In this document: positions 1 through 9,005 of the stretch, in pieces | Layout of the letters: each line of letters begins with the position of its first letter | Numbering within the stretch: position 1 is the stretch's first letter | Source of the DNA: Streptomyces sp. MA5143a | GTDB taxonomy: Bacteria; Actinomycetota; Actinomycetes; Streptomycetales; Streptomycetaceae | Reading direction: 5' to 3' | Length of the DNA: 64,000 bases | NCBI RefSeq assembly: GCF_900290235.1 | Contig: NZ_OLMK01000088.1 | Location: 62,001-126,000 of the forward strand | Notes under the pieces: model-generated | What the model saw: only the letters and a program-made list of their open reading frames with translations | Databases searched by the model: none | Told to the model about the DNA's origin: nothing | Translations under genes and position numbers: made by a program

Positions 1-522
1 GGCGGCCGCGTAGGCGGGGTCGATGTTGGCGGCGGGGACGTAGTCCCGGTCGAGCTTCTCCCGCAGGACGTCCAGACCGGTGATGTAGGCGAGGGCCTGT
101 TCCTCCTCGGCCGGAAGGCTCGACCCGAACGCGGAGCGTACGGTCCTGACCTGCGCGTCGGTTGCCCGTTGGGCCTCGCGGTAGGCGCTGGTGGACGGCC
201 GGGCCGCTCCGGGGCGGGCCGCCTCGTACTGCACGGACAGCAGCAGCGCCAACCGGTGTTCGGCCTGTACGTCGTTGATGAGCTTGGCGACCTGCTCGCT
301 GTCGCGGACCAGTTCGGCGACCCGGTCGGCGTCACCGGCCTGCTCCATCTGTCCGGTGACACCGACGCCGAGCAGGACACCGACGACCGCGATGGGCGCG
401 ACGACCAGGACGTTGAGTTTCCGCCGGAACGGCCACCGGGCGAGAACGGAGCCCGCTTTCCGGCGGAGCGGAGAGGTCCCGTCCACATGGCCGGGCGGCG
501 GCTCCACTGTGTTCGCGGGCAC
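1..522 (-). CDS. Sensor histidine kinase, nitrate/nitrite-sensing type, N-terminal part only
   Basis: The gene reads leftward and runs off the window edge, so only the first 174 codons are present. I start it at GTG 522 because AAGGAG lies 7 bases upstream. A basic N-terminus (RKAGSVLARWPFRRKL) precedes one membrane helix (VLVVAPIAVVGVLLGVGV), followed by a helical extracellular region with the pattern of NIT sensor domains (MEQAGDADRVAELVRDSEQV, later QAEHRLALLLSVQYEAA). In Streptomyces this architecture usually continues into HAMP and histidine kinase domains and is often the first gene of a conservon (kinase, roadblock, DUF742, GTPase); those parts lie outside the window. The family is inferred from the sensor half only. 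Confidence 0.75.
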   Translation of the reverse strand, partial: MPANTVEPPPGHVDGTSPLRRKAGSVLARWPFRRKLNVLVVAPIAVVGVLLGVGVTGQMEQAGDADRVAELVRDSEQVAKLINDVQAEHRLALLLSVQYEAARPGAARPSTSAYREAQRATDAQVRTVRSAFGSSLPAEEEQALAYITGLDVLREKLDRDYVPAANIDPAYAAA

Positions 523-944
523 GCTGGTCTCCTTGGGTGTGTGCTGATCGGCGGTCGAGGTGCGGTGACCGCCGGGCCGTCGACGCCCGGGGAACGGACC
601 TGTGCGCTGACGCGGCGGTCCGCCGGGCGTGAACGACCAGACCCGCGACGCGAGGTACTGATTCGCGTCACGTGTCCGGATCTCGTCGGCGGGAGACTAC
701 CGTCTTTGTGATCGCTGTGAGGCTGTACGTAATCAATACGTGATTACAAATTGTTCACGGCTGCCTACCGAGCGATGACCTCGCCGTGGAGGGGCAGGTC
801 GGAGCCCTGCTACATTCCCACCCCGACGGCCCCCCGGCCACAGCCGGAGGCACCGTCATGACCGTTGTGCTGCCGGCCACCCGCTGGATCGGTCTCCTCC
901 CCCCACGTGATCCCCGTACCCCCTCCTGCCCTCGAGGAGACCCT
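523..944. other. Intergenic region between divergent kinase and lipoprotein genes
   Basis: 422 bases without a convincing gene. The only striking element is the inverted repeat at 729-747. The long open frames here lack codon bias and ribosome binding sites. The promoters of both divergent genes should lie here. Confidence 0.6.
729..747. promoter_or_regulatory. Perfect inverted repeat GTAATCA-N5-TGATTAC
   Basis: Seven-base arms flank ATACG in an AT-rich patch of otherwise GC-rich DNA. It sits 207 bases upstream of the kinase start and 198 bases upstream of the lipoprotein start. The size and symmetry fit a dimeric regulator operator. No U-tract follows, so a terminator is unlikely. The regulator is unknown. 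Confidence 0.5.
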
Positions 945-2087
945 GTGCCCTCCACCCGCAAGGCGACGGCGGCCGTCGTCGCGTTCCTGGCCGCGGCCGC
1001 CACCACCACCGGCTGCGAGAGTGGTGCGACCGCCACCGCGGCACCCACCGCTTCCCGGGGGCCCGGTTGCCCCACGGTCCTCACCAAGGCGAAGCAGGCC
1101 GTCAGAGCGGCCGAGGACGTCAACGCCCCCTGGAGCGGCCCCACCAGCGGACCCGAGGCCGTCTCCGGCCGGACCATCGCCTATGTCGCGCAGACCATGA
1201 CCAATCCCGGTGTGTCGGGCGTCGCGAAGGGCGTGCAGGAAGCCGCGAAGGTCATCGGCTGGGACGTGCGCACCATCGACGGGCAGGGCACACCCGCAGG
1301 CATCCGGGCCGCGTTGGCCGAGGCCATCGCCCTCGAACCGTCCGGCATCGTCATCGGCGGCTTCGACCCCGGCTCCGTGAGCAAGCAGGTCGCACAGGCC
1401 GACGCCGCGGGGATCCCGCTCATCGGCTGGCACGCCACCGCCGCCCCCGGCCCCAGCACGAAGCCCAAGCTCTTCAGCAACATCACCACCAAGGTCGAGG
1501 ACGTAGCGAAGATCAGCGCCGACTGGATCATCGCCCGGTCCAACGGCCGTGCCGGCGTGGTGCTGTTCACCGACGCCTCGATCCCCTTCGCGAAGCGGAA
1601 GTCCGAGCTGATCAAGAAGGAGCTGGCCACCTGCCCCGACGTCGATCTGCTGAGCTACGAGAACATCCCCATACCCGAGGCCAACACCCGCACCGTCGAG
1701 AAGGTCTCCTCCCTCCACTCCCGCCTCGGCGACAAGTGGACGTACTCCGCCGCCATCAACGACCTGTACTTCGACCATGCGGCACCCGCCCTGCGCGCGG
1801 CCGGGCAGAAGGGCGACGGCGCACCGTTCAACATCGGCGCCGGTGACGGCGACCCGTCGGCCTTCCAGCGCATCAACGGCAAGCGGTACCAGTCGGCCAC
1901 CGTGCCCGAGCCCCTCAACGAGCAGGGCTGGCAGATCGTCGACGAGTTCAACCGCGCCTTCGCGGGCGAACCGGCCAGCGGGTACGTCGCTCCCGTCCAC
2001 ATCACCACCGCGGACAACAGCGGCGGCTCACTGTCCTGGGACTCCGAGGGCTACCGCCGGGCCTACCGCAAGATCTGGGACAAGTAG
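945..2087 (+). CDS. Sugar-type ABC transporter substrate-binding lipoprotein
   Basis: 380 residues. I start at GTG 945, 7 bases after GAGGAGA, which gives a proper lipoprotein signal: basic start (VPSTRKAT), hydrophobic alanine-rich stretch and a Cys at about residue 24 in TTTGC. The body has the periplasmic-binding protein type 1 pattern (TIAYVAQTMTNPGVSGVAKG, then AALAEAIALEPSGIVIGGFD, GIPLIGWHA, and a late GAGDGDPSAFQRI). It would capture a small ligand, probably a sugar or related compound, at the outer membrane face. No permease or ATPase gene lies beside it, so it is an orphan binding protein. It could instead serve as a sensory partner for the divergent kinase, but that is speculation. 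Confidence 0.8.
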   Translation: MPSTRKATAAVVAFLAAAATTTGCESGATATAAPTASRGPGCPTVLTKAKQAVRAAEDVNAPWSGPTSGPEAVSGRTIAYVAQTMTNPGVSGVAKGVQEAAKVIGWDVRTIDGQGTPAGIRAALAEAIALEPSGIVIGGFDPGSVSKQVAQADAAGIPLIGWHATAAPGPSTKPKLFSNITTKVEDVAKISADWIIARSNGRAGVVLFTDASIPFAKRKSELIKKELATCPDVDLLSYENIPIPEANTRTVEKVSSLHSRLGDKWTYSAAINDLYFDHAAPALRAAGQKGDGAPFNIGAGDGDPSAFQRINGKRYQSATVPEPLNEQGWQIVDEFNRAFAGEPASGYVAPVHITTADNSGGSLSWDSEGYRRAYRKIWDK

Positions 2088-2165
2088 CGCCGTCAAAATT
2101 GCGCGAGAACCACGACACAGTGGCACCGCTGGGGCCTTTTTGCCCTCTCATCAGTCAGACAGTCT

Positions 2166-2193
2166 CCGTCCCCACCTCGACCAGTGGGGACGG
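2166..2193. terminator. Hairpin terminator after the binding-protein gene
   Basis: Ten-base perfect arms CCGTCCCCAC / GTGGGGACGG around an eight-base loop, between the lipoprotein stop and the next gene. Confidence 0.65.
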
Positions 2194-2224
2194 CGGATTC
2201 TGACCGTTCAGGGGGAACGCATCC

Positions 2225-3892
2225 ATGTCCACGTACCACCACACACGAACCACACCGAGACGCCTGCCGCGTCTGCGACTCGCCGGTGCCGCCGTGACCG
2301 CGCTCGTTCTCGCGGCGACGGGATCGGCGACGCAGGCCATGGCCGCGCAGAACGCGCCGCAGAAGCCGGGTTCGGCGAGGACGACCACGCCGCCCGTGCC
2401 CACGCTCACCTGGACCGACTGCCAGGGCGGGTACGAGTGCGCGAACGCGGACGTTCCGCTGGACTACCGGGCACCGCGAGGGGCCAAGATCACCCTCGCG
2501 GTGATCCGCAGGAAGGCCGCCGACCCGGCCAAGCGCAAGGGCACGCTCTTCATGCAGCCCGGCGGACCGGGCAACTCCGGGGTGGACTTCGTCCGCAACA
2601 ACTACGACGACCTCCCGGCCGCCCTCCGCGACTCGTTCGACGTCTTCGGCTACGACGTCCGCGGTGTCGGCCGCAGTTCGGCGCTCACCTGCTTCGACGA
2701 CACCCGGTACTCGAAGGCCGTCACCGACGCCAAGGGTGTGCCCGGGCAGGGTGCCTTCGGGCCGGCGCTGCGCGAGGCCGCCGAGTTCAACCAGGCCTGT
2801 CTCGACAACTCGGGCTCGCTGCTGCCGTATGTCGGCACCGAGTACGTCGCCCGTGACATCGACCTGCTGCGCCGCGCCCTCGGTGAGGAGCAACTGACGT
2901 ACTACGGGCGGTCGTTCGGCTCGTACATCGGCACCGTCTACGCGTCGATGTTCCCCGAGCGGGTGCGGGCGCTGACGCTCGACGGGGCGTACGACCCGTA
3001 CAAGTACGCCCACCGGCCCTACGCGTACGACCGGGCCCAGTACCTGGCGTTGGACGGTTCGATGGGCCGCTTCCTCGACTGGTGCGCCGCCGACCAGGCC
3101 ACCTGCGGGTTCGGCGACGGCGACCCGCGTGGGGCGTTCGAGCAGCTGAAGAAGGACCTCGACGCGAACCCGGTCACCACGGCCAACGGCGGCAGGGCGA
3201 ACGGCTACACACTCGTCTACCGGCTGATGTTCAACATCAACGAGGGCAAGGTCATCTGGCCCTCCCTCGGCGAGGCCCTCAAGAAGGCGCAACTGCGGGA
3301 CAACACGTCCTTCCTTCTCCGTCCGCCGTCCCCGGCGAGCTTCGACTTCCTCGGCCCGAACGTGGTCGTCGAGTGCGTCGACAAGGACTACCCCGGGAGC
3401 CTGCGGCAGCTGCACCGGAACGTGACGGACAACGCCGAGGACGCGCCACTGCTCGGCCCGGCCATGGCCTACGGTCCGCCCACCTACGACCACCAGCACG
3501 CCACCGCGTGCGTCCAGTGGCCCGCCAAGACGCCCAGCCGCTACGACGGCTCCTTCCGCGCCCGGGGTTCGGCGCCGATCCTGGTGCTCGGCACCACCGG
3601 TGACCCGGACACCCCGTACCAGGACGCGGTCGCGCTGTCCCGGCAGTTGGACAACGCCTCGCTGCTGACGTTCGACGCCGAGGGACACACGGCGTTCGGC
3701 CGCAGCGCCTGCGCGACGGACGCGGTCGTCGACTACCTCGTCGACCTGGAGGTCCCGGCCGCCGGGACCACCTGTGCGGACGAGGTGCAGCCGCCGTCCT
3801 CCGCTCCGAAGGTCGCCCCGCCCGGGACGACGCTGAACGAACTGCGCAACGGCGTCGACGAGCGCGTGGAGCGCATCGGCGACGTGAGCTGA
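2225..3892 (+). CDS. Secreted alpha/beta hydrolase, tripeptidyl aminopeptidase (S33/TAP) family
   Basis: 555 residues. It begins with a Sec signal (PRLRLAGAAVTALVLAATG, cleavage near ATQAMAA). The mature protein shows the family marks: oxyanion loop MQPGGPGNSG, nucleophile elbow GRSFGSYIG with Ser230, acid Asp460 in TTGDPDTPY and His488 in EGHTAFG within a C-terminal TAP-like domain. Such Streptomyces proteins (Tap, SlpD/E relatives) remove tripeptides from the N-terminus of secreted proteins or hydrolyse small esters. The start is ATG 2225, with AGGGGGAA 8 bases upstream. A strong terminator lies on each side, so it is monocistronic. Substrate is not predictable. Confidence 0.9.
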   Translation: MSTYHHTRTTPRRLPRLRLAGAAVTALVLAATGSATQAMAAQNAPQKPGSARTTTPPVPTLTWTDCQGGYECANADVPLDYRAPRGAKITLAVIRRKAADPAKRKGTLFMQPGGPGNSGVDFVRNNYDDLPAALRDSFDVFGYDVRGVGRSSALTCFDDTRYSKAVTDAKGVPGQGAFGPALREAAEFNQACLDNSGSLLPYVGTEYVARDIDLLRRALGEEQLTYYGRSFGSYIGTVYASMFPERVRALTLDGAYDPYKYAHRPYAYDRAQYLALDGSMGRFLDWCAADQATCGFGDGDPRGAFEQLKKDLDANPVTTANGGRANGYTLVYRLMFNINEGKVIWPSLGEALKKAQLRDNTSFLLRPPSPASFDFLGPNVVVECVDKDYPGSLRQLHRNVTDNAEDAPLLGPAMAYGPPTYDHQHATACVQWPAKTPSRYDGSFRARGSAPILVLGTTGDPDTPYQDAVALSRQLDNASLLTFDAEGHTAFGRSACATDAVVDYLVDLEVPAAGTTCADEVQPPSSAPKVAPPGTTLNELRNGVDERVERIGDVS

Positions 3893-3921
3893 CCGGCTCG
3901 CGCTGCGGGCTGGTCCATGAG

Positions 3922-3950
3922 CGGACGGCTCCGATCGCCGGAGCCGTCCG
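3922..3950. terminator. Strong hairpin terminator
   Basis: Twelve-base perfect stem CGGACGGCTCCG / CGGAGCCGTCCG with loop ATCGC, 30 bases after the hydrolase stop. Confidence 0.8.
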
Positions 3951-4058
3951 TGGGACGCGGAACCGGGGGCGCCCGCCCCTCGATGGCGAGAGGGCGTGCC
4001 GGGCGTCGCGACGCCGCGGAGAGCCGTCAGAAGGGCCCTGGTCGGAGAGAGCGAGCCG

Positions 4059-5090
4059 GTGGGACTGCGCATTCATTTCACGTACGAGGACCTGGCGCGG
4101 GTGGTGCTGGCGGAGGAGCCCGACCCGCTGTGGGAGGGGCTGCTCAGCCTGCATCTGCTGCAGAACCGCGACGGCCCGCTGGTCTTCGGCCCCTGGCGGC
4201 GGGCCACGCGGGGCTCCTTCGACCCGGCGCTGTCCCGGCTGCGTCACCTCGCCCCGCCACGCGGCTACTCGGCGGACTTCCTGACGCCGACAAGCGCCTC
4301 CGCCGGGTTCGAGGCGGGAGTGGACGCACTGCTCGCCACGCCCCGCGCCCGTCTGCGGACCGACCTGACGGAACTGTCCCTCGCCCGGCCCCTGCCCAGT
4401 TGGGCGCGCCCGCTCGCCGACGGCGACACCCAGGCGCTGCGCGGGCTCGGCGGCCTGGTCCGACGGCATCACGAACGGTTCGTCGCCCCCTTCTGGACCG
4501 AGGTCCGCACCCGTTTCGACGAGGCCCGGTCGGTCGCGGCGCGGGCCATGCTGCGGTCGGGTTTCGCCGGTCTGGCGGCGGGGCTGCATCCGAGCGTGCG
4601 CTGGTCGGCGCCGGTGCTGTACATCGCGGGCGCCCATCTGCGGGGAGACCTCCACTTACAGGGCCGAGGTCTGCGGATCATTCCGTCCTTCTTCTGCTGG
4701 CCCGGCCCGATCGTGCTCAAGGACGGCTCCCTGCCGCCGGTGCTCGTGCACCCGGTGACCCATGACCCCCGCTGGCTGGCGCCCCCGCGAACGGCCGGTG
4801 CCGGCACCCACCAGGCGCTGGCCGCGCTGCTCGGGAGGTCGCGGGCCGCCGTCCTGGAGGAGGTGGTCGAGGGCCGGACCACGAGCGAGATGGCTCTGCG
4901 CCTGGGGATCAGTCCGGCGACCGTCAGTCACCATGTGTCGGTGCTGCGGGAGTCGGGCCTGCTCACGAGTCGACGGATCGGTGGCGCCGTTCTGCACACC
5001 GTCACCGGCCTCGGCACGGACCTTCTGGGAGGCGGCCCGGCCCGCGGAATTCGGCCACGCCCGAAAGTCGTGGTCCGGGTCGACCGGTGA
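4059..5090 (+). CDS. ArsR-type winged-helix regulator with N-terminal DUF5937 domain
   Basis: 343 residues from GTG 4059, preceded by GGAGAGA. Residues 1-240 carry the DUF5937 pattern (LRIHFTYEDLARVVLAEEPD, LVFGPWRR, LRIIPSFFCWPGP, HPVTHDPRW). The C-terminus is an ArsR helix-turn-helix (TSEMALRLGISPATVSHHVS, LLTSRRIGGAVLHTVT). It should bind DNA as a soluble dimer; ligand and targets are unknown. A paralogue at 25575 shares the same N-terminal and HTH signatures. A TTA leucine codon lies at 4656 (codon 200), so translation may need the bldA tRNA. No obvious target gene is beside it. Confidence 0.85.
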   Translation: MGLRIHFTYEDLARVVLAEEPDPLWEGLLSLHLLQNRDGPLVFGPWRRATRGSFDPALSRLRHLAPPRGYSADFLTPTSASAGFEAGVDALLATPRARLRTDLTELSLARPLPSWARPLADGDTQALRGLGGLVRRHHERFVAPFWTEVRTRFDEARSVAARAMLRSGFAGLAAGLHPSVRWSAPVLYIAGAHLRGDLHLQGRGLRIIPSFFCWPGPIVLKDGSLPPVLVHPVTHDPRWLAPPRTAGAGTHQALAALLGRSRAAVLEEVVEGRTTSEMALRLGISPATVSHHVSVLRESGLLTSRRIGGAVLHTVTGLGTDLLGGGPARGIRPRPKVVVRVDR

Positions 5091-5207
5091 GGGGACGATG
5101 GGGCAGCTGAGCCGACGACCGGCCCGGTCCGTGTGATTGCGGAACTCGGGCGTTCACGGATATCGGGAGCGGGGCGCCCGCTCCGTTTTCGGTTGACGGG
5201 AGCGCGA

Positions 5208-6380
5208 TCAGAAGGCCGGCTCGGTGTGTTCCTGGTGCGGTCCCCGGCTGCGTGCTTTGAGCAGCGTGTCCCGCAGGCGCTCGTGGGCCATGGCGAGGCA
5301 GGCGTGGACGGCGCCGCTCGCCACCGAGAGTCCCAGAACCTGGGAAACGGTGGTGATACGGGGAACGGCCGACAGGGTGTGCCCGAGCCGCTCGCGTACC
5401 TCGGGGAGGACCTCGTCCACCAACGGGCTCAACCTGCCGACGAAATAGACGGATTCCGGATCGAGGGTCACGGCGACGATGCTCACGGCGGTGGTGAGCG
5501 CCGTCGTGAACGCGTTGAGCGTCGCCGCACGGGCTGATCGGTGCTGCGGAGTCGGCGACAGGTCCTCGACGTGTTCGATGTCCCATCCGTGGTCGCGAGC
5601 GAACTTCACCAACCCGGCGGTGCTCAGCAGCTCGTTGAGGGTGTGGTCGTCGACGCCCGAGGAGAGGGCACCGATGTCGCCGAAGGCGGGGGTACGGCCC
5701 CGAGCCAGTTCATGGTCCTTGCAGGTGGCGAAGTTCAGGGTGCTGCTGACGCTGAACAGGGCGGCGTTGCGGATGCTCGTGTCGTCCGTGAGCACCTGGA
5801 GCAGGGACGCGTTCGCGTCACTGTCGAAGGTCACCGGGGCGTCCAGGAGCTCCTCGACGGTCCGCTGGAGATCCCTGCCGGAGAAGATCCTCATGCGATC
5901 GGCGGGCCGGAAGACCTCGGCGCCGTCGCGGACGTGGGCAGGCAGTGCCGCGACGACCTGGCGCAGTGGCCCTCGTGCGGACGCCGCCGTCCGCGCGATC
6001 AGGTCGACCAGCCACCGGCCGGCCGCGGGAACGTCGTCGTGCTCGACCGTCGGAACGATCACCTGGCCGATCTCTCGACCGCGCAGGTCGGTCACCAGCA
6101 CGCCGGTGGTCACGGCGCCGAAGCCGACCCCCACGACATGGCCGGCCGTCTCGGGCACATCGAGGTACGTCGACGGACGGCCACGCCCGACGACGGCGTC
6201 GACTCCCCCGTCCACGACGAACCCGTCGGCGCGCAGTTCCTCGACGGCACGCGACACCGTCGCCTTGCTCAACCCTGTGACGTCGATGAGCTTGTTCCTG
6301 GTCAACGGCGCACAGGAGAGAAGCACATCAAGGACACGTGCCTTGTTGTAGTCGCGTGGTGTGGGGTTGATGCTGCTCAC
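5208..6380 (-). CDS. ROK-family transcriptional regulator
   Basis: 390 residues, GTG start at 6380. The N-terminal winged helix (RDYNKARVLDVLLSCAPLTR, TGLSKATVSRAVEELRADGF) is followed by a ROK actin-like fold. In the fold, the usual zinc motif CxCGxxGCxE is replaced by GDIGALSSGVDDHTLNELLS, which has no cysteines, so sugar kinase activity is unlikely and this is probably a pure sensor-repressor. It is the last gene of a three-gene operon behind the class III PLP enzyme and the APH-type kinase, with short gaps (36 and 43 bases). It probably represses this operon through the palindrome at 8969-8987, responding to the substrate or phosphorylated intermediate (inference). Confidence 0.88.
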   Translation of the reverse strand: MSSINPTPRDYNKARVLDVLLSCAPLTRNKLIDVTGLSKATVSRAVEELRADGFVVDGGVDAVVGRGRPSTYLDVPETAGHVVGVGFGAVTTGVLVTDLRGREIGQVIVPTVEHDDVPAAGRWLVDLIARTAASARGPLRQVVAALPAHVRDGAEVFRPADRMRIFSGRDLQRTVEELLDAPVTFDSDANASLLQVLTDDTSIRNAALFSVSSTLNFATCKDHELARGRTPAFGDIGALSSGVDDHTLNELLSTAGLVKFARDHGWDIEHVEDLSPTPQHRSARAATLNAFTTALTTAVSIVAVTLDPESVYFVGRLSPLVDEVLPEVRERLGHTLSAVPRITTVSQVLGLSVASGAVHACLAMAHERLRDTLLKARSRGPHQEHTEPAF

Positions 6381-6394
6381 CTCATGACCTTATC

Positions 6395-6425
6395 GAGACC
6401 GTCCCTGGTCCGAACCAGGGGTCTC
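6395..6425 (-). terminator. Intercistronic hairpin between kinase and ROK genes
   Basis: CCCTGGT / ACCAGGG arms around CCGA, extended by GAGACC and GGTCTC, overlapping the kinase stop codon. It may reduce read-through into the regulator gene or protect the upstream mRNA. Confidence 0.45.
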
Positions 6426-7509
6426 AGCCGGGGTCGCGCCGGCCACGGGTGCTCAGCAGGCGGGCCACGGTCTCCTCCAGGGCGACGGACATGGCCCGTT
6501 CGACGTTGACCCAGTCGTCCCTGGCGTGCTCGAGGAGGTAGTCGCGGCGCTCCGGTACTCGTTCGGCGCGCCAATGGGTGACCAGCGCGCGCAGCGTGAG
6601 GCGGGCCAGCGCGGCAACGGGCAGGAGCGGGAGTTCGGTGTCCTTGATCGGACGAGCTCGCTCGTACCCCGCTACGAAGCCGCATGCCTCGTACCAGGGA
6701 TCCTCGGGCGTCCGGCCGAGCAGGTTCGCGAGCGAGACGGCGGGATCGAAGATCAAAGCGCTGCGCATGCTGTCACCGAAGTCGATCACTCCGGTGACGA
6801 AGCTGTCGGTCCGTGGGTCCACCAGGACGTTGTAGGGGCTGTAGTCACCATGGATCACCTGGGTCTCCAGTTCACCCAGCCGCGGAACGACCGTCTCGTG
6901 GAAGAGGCGGAAGACTTCCCGGGCCAGCCGACGGTGCGCGGGGTCGGGCGTGTGGTCGATCAGCTCCCGCAGTTGGCCGAAGTACCGCAGGTCCCACACG
7001 AGGCGCCGTTCGTCCGCGGGGTGGCTGAACGACCGCAGAGCCAGATCCACTCGTCCGAGCATCTGCCCGGCCAGGGCCAGCTGGTGGGCATCGGGGTCCG
7101 CCCGCGCCAGAACGGTGCCTTCGACGAAGTCGAGGACACGCAGGACCCGCACCGCGCCGTCCTTCGTCTCGATCGGTACGTGGTCGCCGCCTTCGACGGT
7201 CTCCTCGACCCGCTGGGTGGGGAGGTGAGGGGCTGTGGAGTGGAGGTGGCGCATCACGGCCGTCTGGAGAGCCACGACAGCCACCGCCTCGTCGGGCGGG
7301 GACACCTTGACCAGGTGGTCGGCCGTGTCGGTGCGCAGCCGGAACGTGTCGTCCTTCTCGGTCGCCAGCCGTTCGAGACGTCCGCTCAGTCGGTAGTGCC
7401 GGGCCAGGAGCGTGTCCACCACCCGCGTCGCGATGGGCTCGTGGGACGACGCCAGGCCGCTCTCCTCGAACAGGTGCTGGGCGATACGTGCGGGGGGCGA
7501 GGTGTTCAC
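6424..7509 (-). CDS. APH-family small-molecule kinase, hydroxylysine kinase-like
   Basis: 361 residues from GTG 7509 with AAGGGA upstream. The aminoglycoside-phosphotransferase fold is clear: ATP-binding N-lobe with FRLRTDTADHLVKVS, hinge VLRVLDFVEGTVL, catalytic loop HGDYSPYNVLV and metal site VIDFGD. Its direct partner downstream of the promoter is a class III PLP enzyme of the phospho-lyase subgroup, exactly the pairing of hydroxylysine kinase (AGPHD1/HYKK) with 5-phosphohydroxylysine phospho-lyase. I infer that it phosphorylates a hydroxyl group on an amino alcohol or hydroxy amino acid for catabolism rather than an antibiotic. An antibiotic kinase is possible but less likely given the context. 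Confidence 0.82.
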   Translation of the reverse strand: MNTSPPARIAQHLFEESGLASSHEPIATRVVDTLLARHYRLSGRLERLATEKDDTFRLRTDTADHLVKVSPPDEAVAVVALQTAVMRHLHSTAPHLPTQRVEETVEGGDHVPIETKDGAVRVLRVLDFVEGTVLARADPDAHQLALAGQMLGRVDLALRSFSHPADERRLVWDLRYFGQLRELIDHTPDPAHRRLAREVFRLFHETVVPRLGELETQVIHGDYSPYNVLVDPRTDSFVTGVIDFGDSMRSALIFDPAVSLANLLGRTPEDPWYEACGFVAGYERARPIKDTELPLLPVAALARLTLRALVTHWRAERVPERRDYLLEHARDDWVNVERAMSVALEETVARLLSTRGRRDPG

Positions 7510-7545
7510 CGTGCGGTCCCTTCGGGCGGTCGGGCTTTCGGCCTG

Positions 7546-8895
7546 CTACAGGCGCTTCTCGGCGATCTCCGCGAACGTCTCGAGGAAACGCGTCACATCG
7601 TCCGAGTCGAAGGCCAGCGGCGGGCGGATCTTGAGCACATTGACTGCTTCGCCGGTGCCGCTGATGAGGACACGACGCTCACGCATGTCGTTGATGACAT
7701 GGTCGGCGAGGACACGGTCGGGTTCCAGCGACTCCCGGTCCTTCACCAGCTCGACTCCCACGTACAGGCCGCTCCCGCGGACCTCCGCGACGTAGGGCGA
7801 CTCGCGGGTGATCTCCTCGAGACCGGCGCGCAGTGCCGTGCCGTTGTCGAGGACGCGCTGGCGTACGTTCTCCGCCTCGAAGACGTCCAGAACCGCCGCG
7901 CCGGCCGCGACCGCGATCGAGCTGCCCGCGAAGGTGTTGAAGTACCGGACGTTCCGTCCGAACTCCTCGCACACCTCAGGCCTGAACACCACGCCGGAGA
8001 TCGGCATGCCGTTGCCCATGGGCTTGCCCATGGTGACGATGTCCGGAACCACCTCATGGCGGCTGAACCCCCACATCGCGTCTCCGAGCCGGGCGAATCC
8101 CGACTGCACCTCGTCGGCGATGTACACGCCGCCCGCGGCGTGCACTTCCTCGACCATGTCACGCAGGTAGCCGACCGGATCGGTGAAGAGGCCGTCGCTG
8201 GAGTACGCGCAGTCCGTGATCAGCGCCGCGAGCCGGTAGCCGTGGCGTTCGAGGTCGCGGACGGCGCCGCGCACCTGGCTCCGCATGTGGTCGGCGAGCG
8301 AGGAGCCGGGCGGGACGAGTCGTGGATCCGGAGCGTCGATGACGCGGACGTTCGGCCCCAGCGGTGAACCCGTGCCGAGCGTCGGCGAGAAGCTCGCGAC
8401 CTCGCGAGTGAGACCGTGGTAGGCCCAGCGTGTCACCACGATGCCCTCGCCGCCCGTGTGGAAGCGCGCCACGCGTACGGCCAGGTCGTTCGCCTCCGAT
8501 CCGCTGCACGCGAAGCTGACCCTGGAGAGCCCTTCGGGCATCGTCGCGAGGAGGCGCTCGGCGTAGTCGACGAGTGATTCCTGCACGTAGCGCGTGTTGG
8601 TGTTGACCGCCGCCAACTGCCGGGAGACGGCCTCGACGACGTGCGGGTGGGCGTGACCGACGCACGGCACGTTGTTGTAGGCGTCGAGGTAGTCGTTGCC
8701 GTCCCGGTCGAAGAGGTGAGCGCCTCGGCCGGAGACGAACTCGACCGGCTCCCGGTAGTTGAGCGCGTAGCCCGGGCCCAGCACGTCGTTGCGTCGTCGG
8801 ACGGTGGACCGCAAGCGCTCGGGCAGATCGCCGAGCGCCGCGGGATCGAACCTGTTGGGGTAGTTGGCCAGCGCCCGACTCGGTGTCGACGTCAT
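7546..8895 (-). CDS. Class III PLP enzyme, aminotransferase/phospho-lyase group
   Basis: 449 residues, ATG 8895 with AGGGGA upstream; first gene of the operon. It has class III aminotransferase marks: FACSGSEANDLAVRVAR for cofactor phosphate, IADEVQSGFARLG with the PLP-ring Asp, and the PLP lysine in MGKPMGNGMPISGVV. The GKPMGNG form is characteristic of AGXT2-like and ethanolamine-phosphate or phosphohydroxylysine phospho-lyases. Together with the APH-type kinase it suggests a phosphorylate-then-eliminate route releasing ammonia and phosphate. A normal omega-transaminase role cannot be excluded from sequence. Confidence 0.85.
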   Translation of the reverse strand: MTSTPSRALANYPNRFDPAALGDLPERLRSTVRRRNDVLGPGYALNYREPVEFVSGRGAHLFDRDGNDYLDAYNNVPCVGHAHPHVVEAVSRQLAAVNTNTRYVQESLVDYAERLLATMPEGLSRVSFACSGSEANDLAVRVARFHTGGEGIVVTRWAYHGLTREVASFSPTLGTGSPLGPNVRVIDAPDPRLVPPGSSLADHMRSQVRGAVRDLERHGYRLAALITDCAYSSDGLFTDPVGYLRDMVEEVHAAGGVYIADEVQSGFARLGDAMWGFSRHEVVPDIVTMGKPMGNGMPISGVVFRPEVCEEFGRNVRYFNTFAGSSIAVAAGAAVLDVFEAENVRQRVLDNGTALRAGLEEITRESPYVAEVRGSGLYVGVELVKDRESLEPDRVLADHVINDMRERRVLISGTGEAVNVLKIRPPLAFDSDDVTRFLETFAEIAEKRL

Positions 8896-8968
8896 CAGCA
8901 GATCCCCTCACTTCATGGCGTGCACGCAGCTCGTCGCGGCTGCCTCAGGAGGAGCCTACCAGATTTTG

Positions 8969-8987
8969 TTTCAGTTCCAGACTGAAA
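8969..8987. promoter_or_regulatory. Perfect palindrome TTTCAGT-N5-ACTGAAA, likely ROK operator
   Basis: Seven-base arms around TCCAG in an AT-rich patch, 74 bases upstream of the PLP-enzyme start. Flanking TTGT and ACAA extend the symmetry. It is positioned to control the operon that ends with the ROK gene. Confidence 0.6.
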
Positions 8988-9005
8988 TACAAATCGCGGT
9001 GCCCG

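Noticed and set aside
2093..4072. 659-residue minus frame opposite the TAP hydrolase
   Set aside because: Shadow of the codon-biased plus-strand gene; it crosses two perfect terminators.
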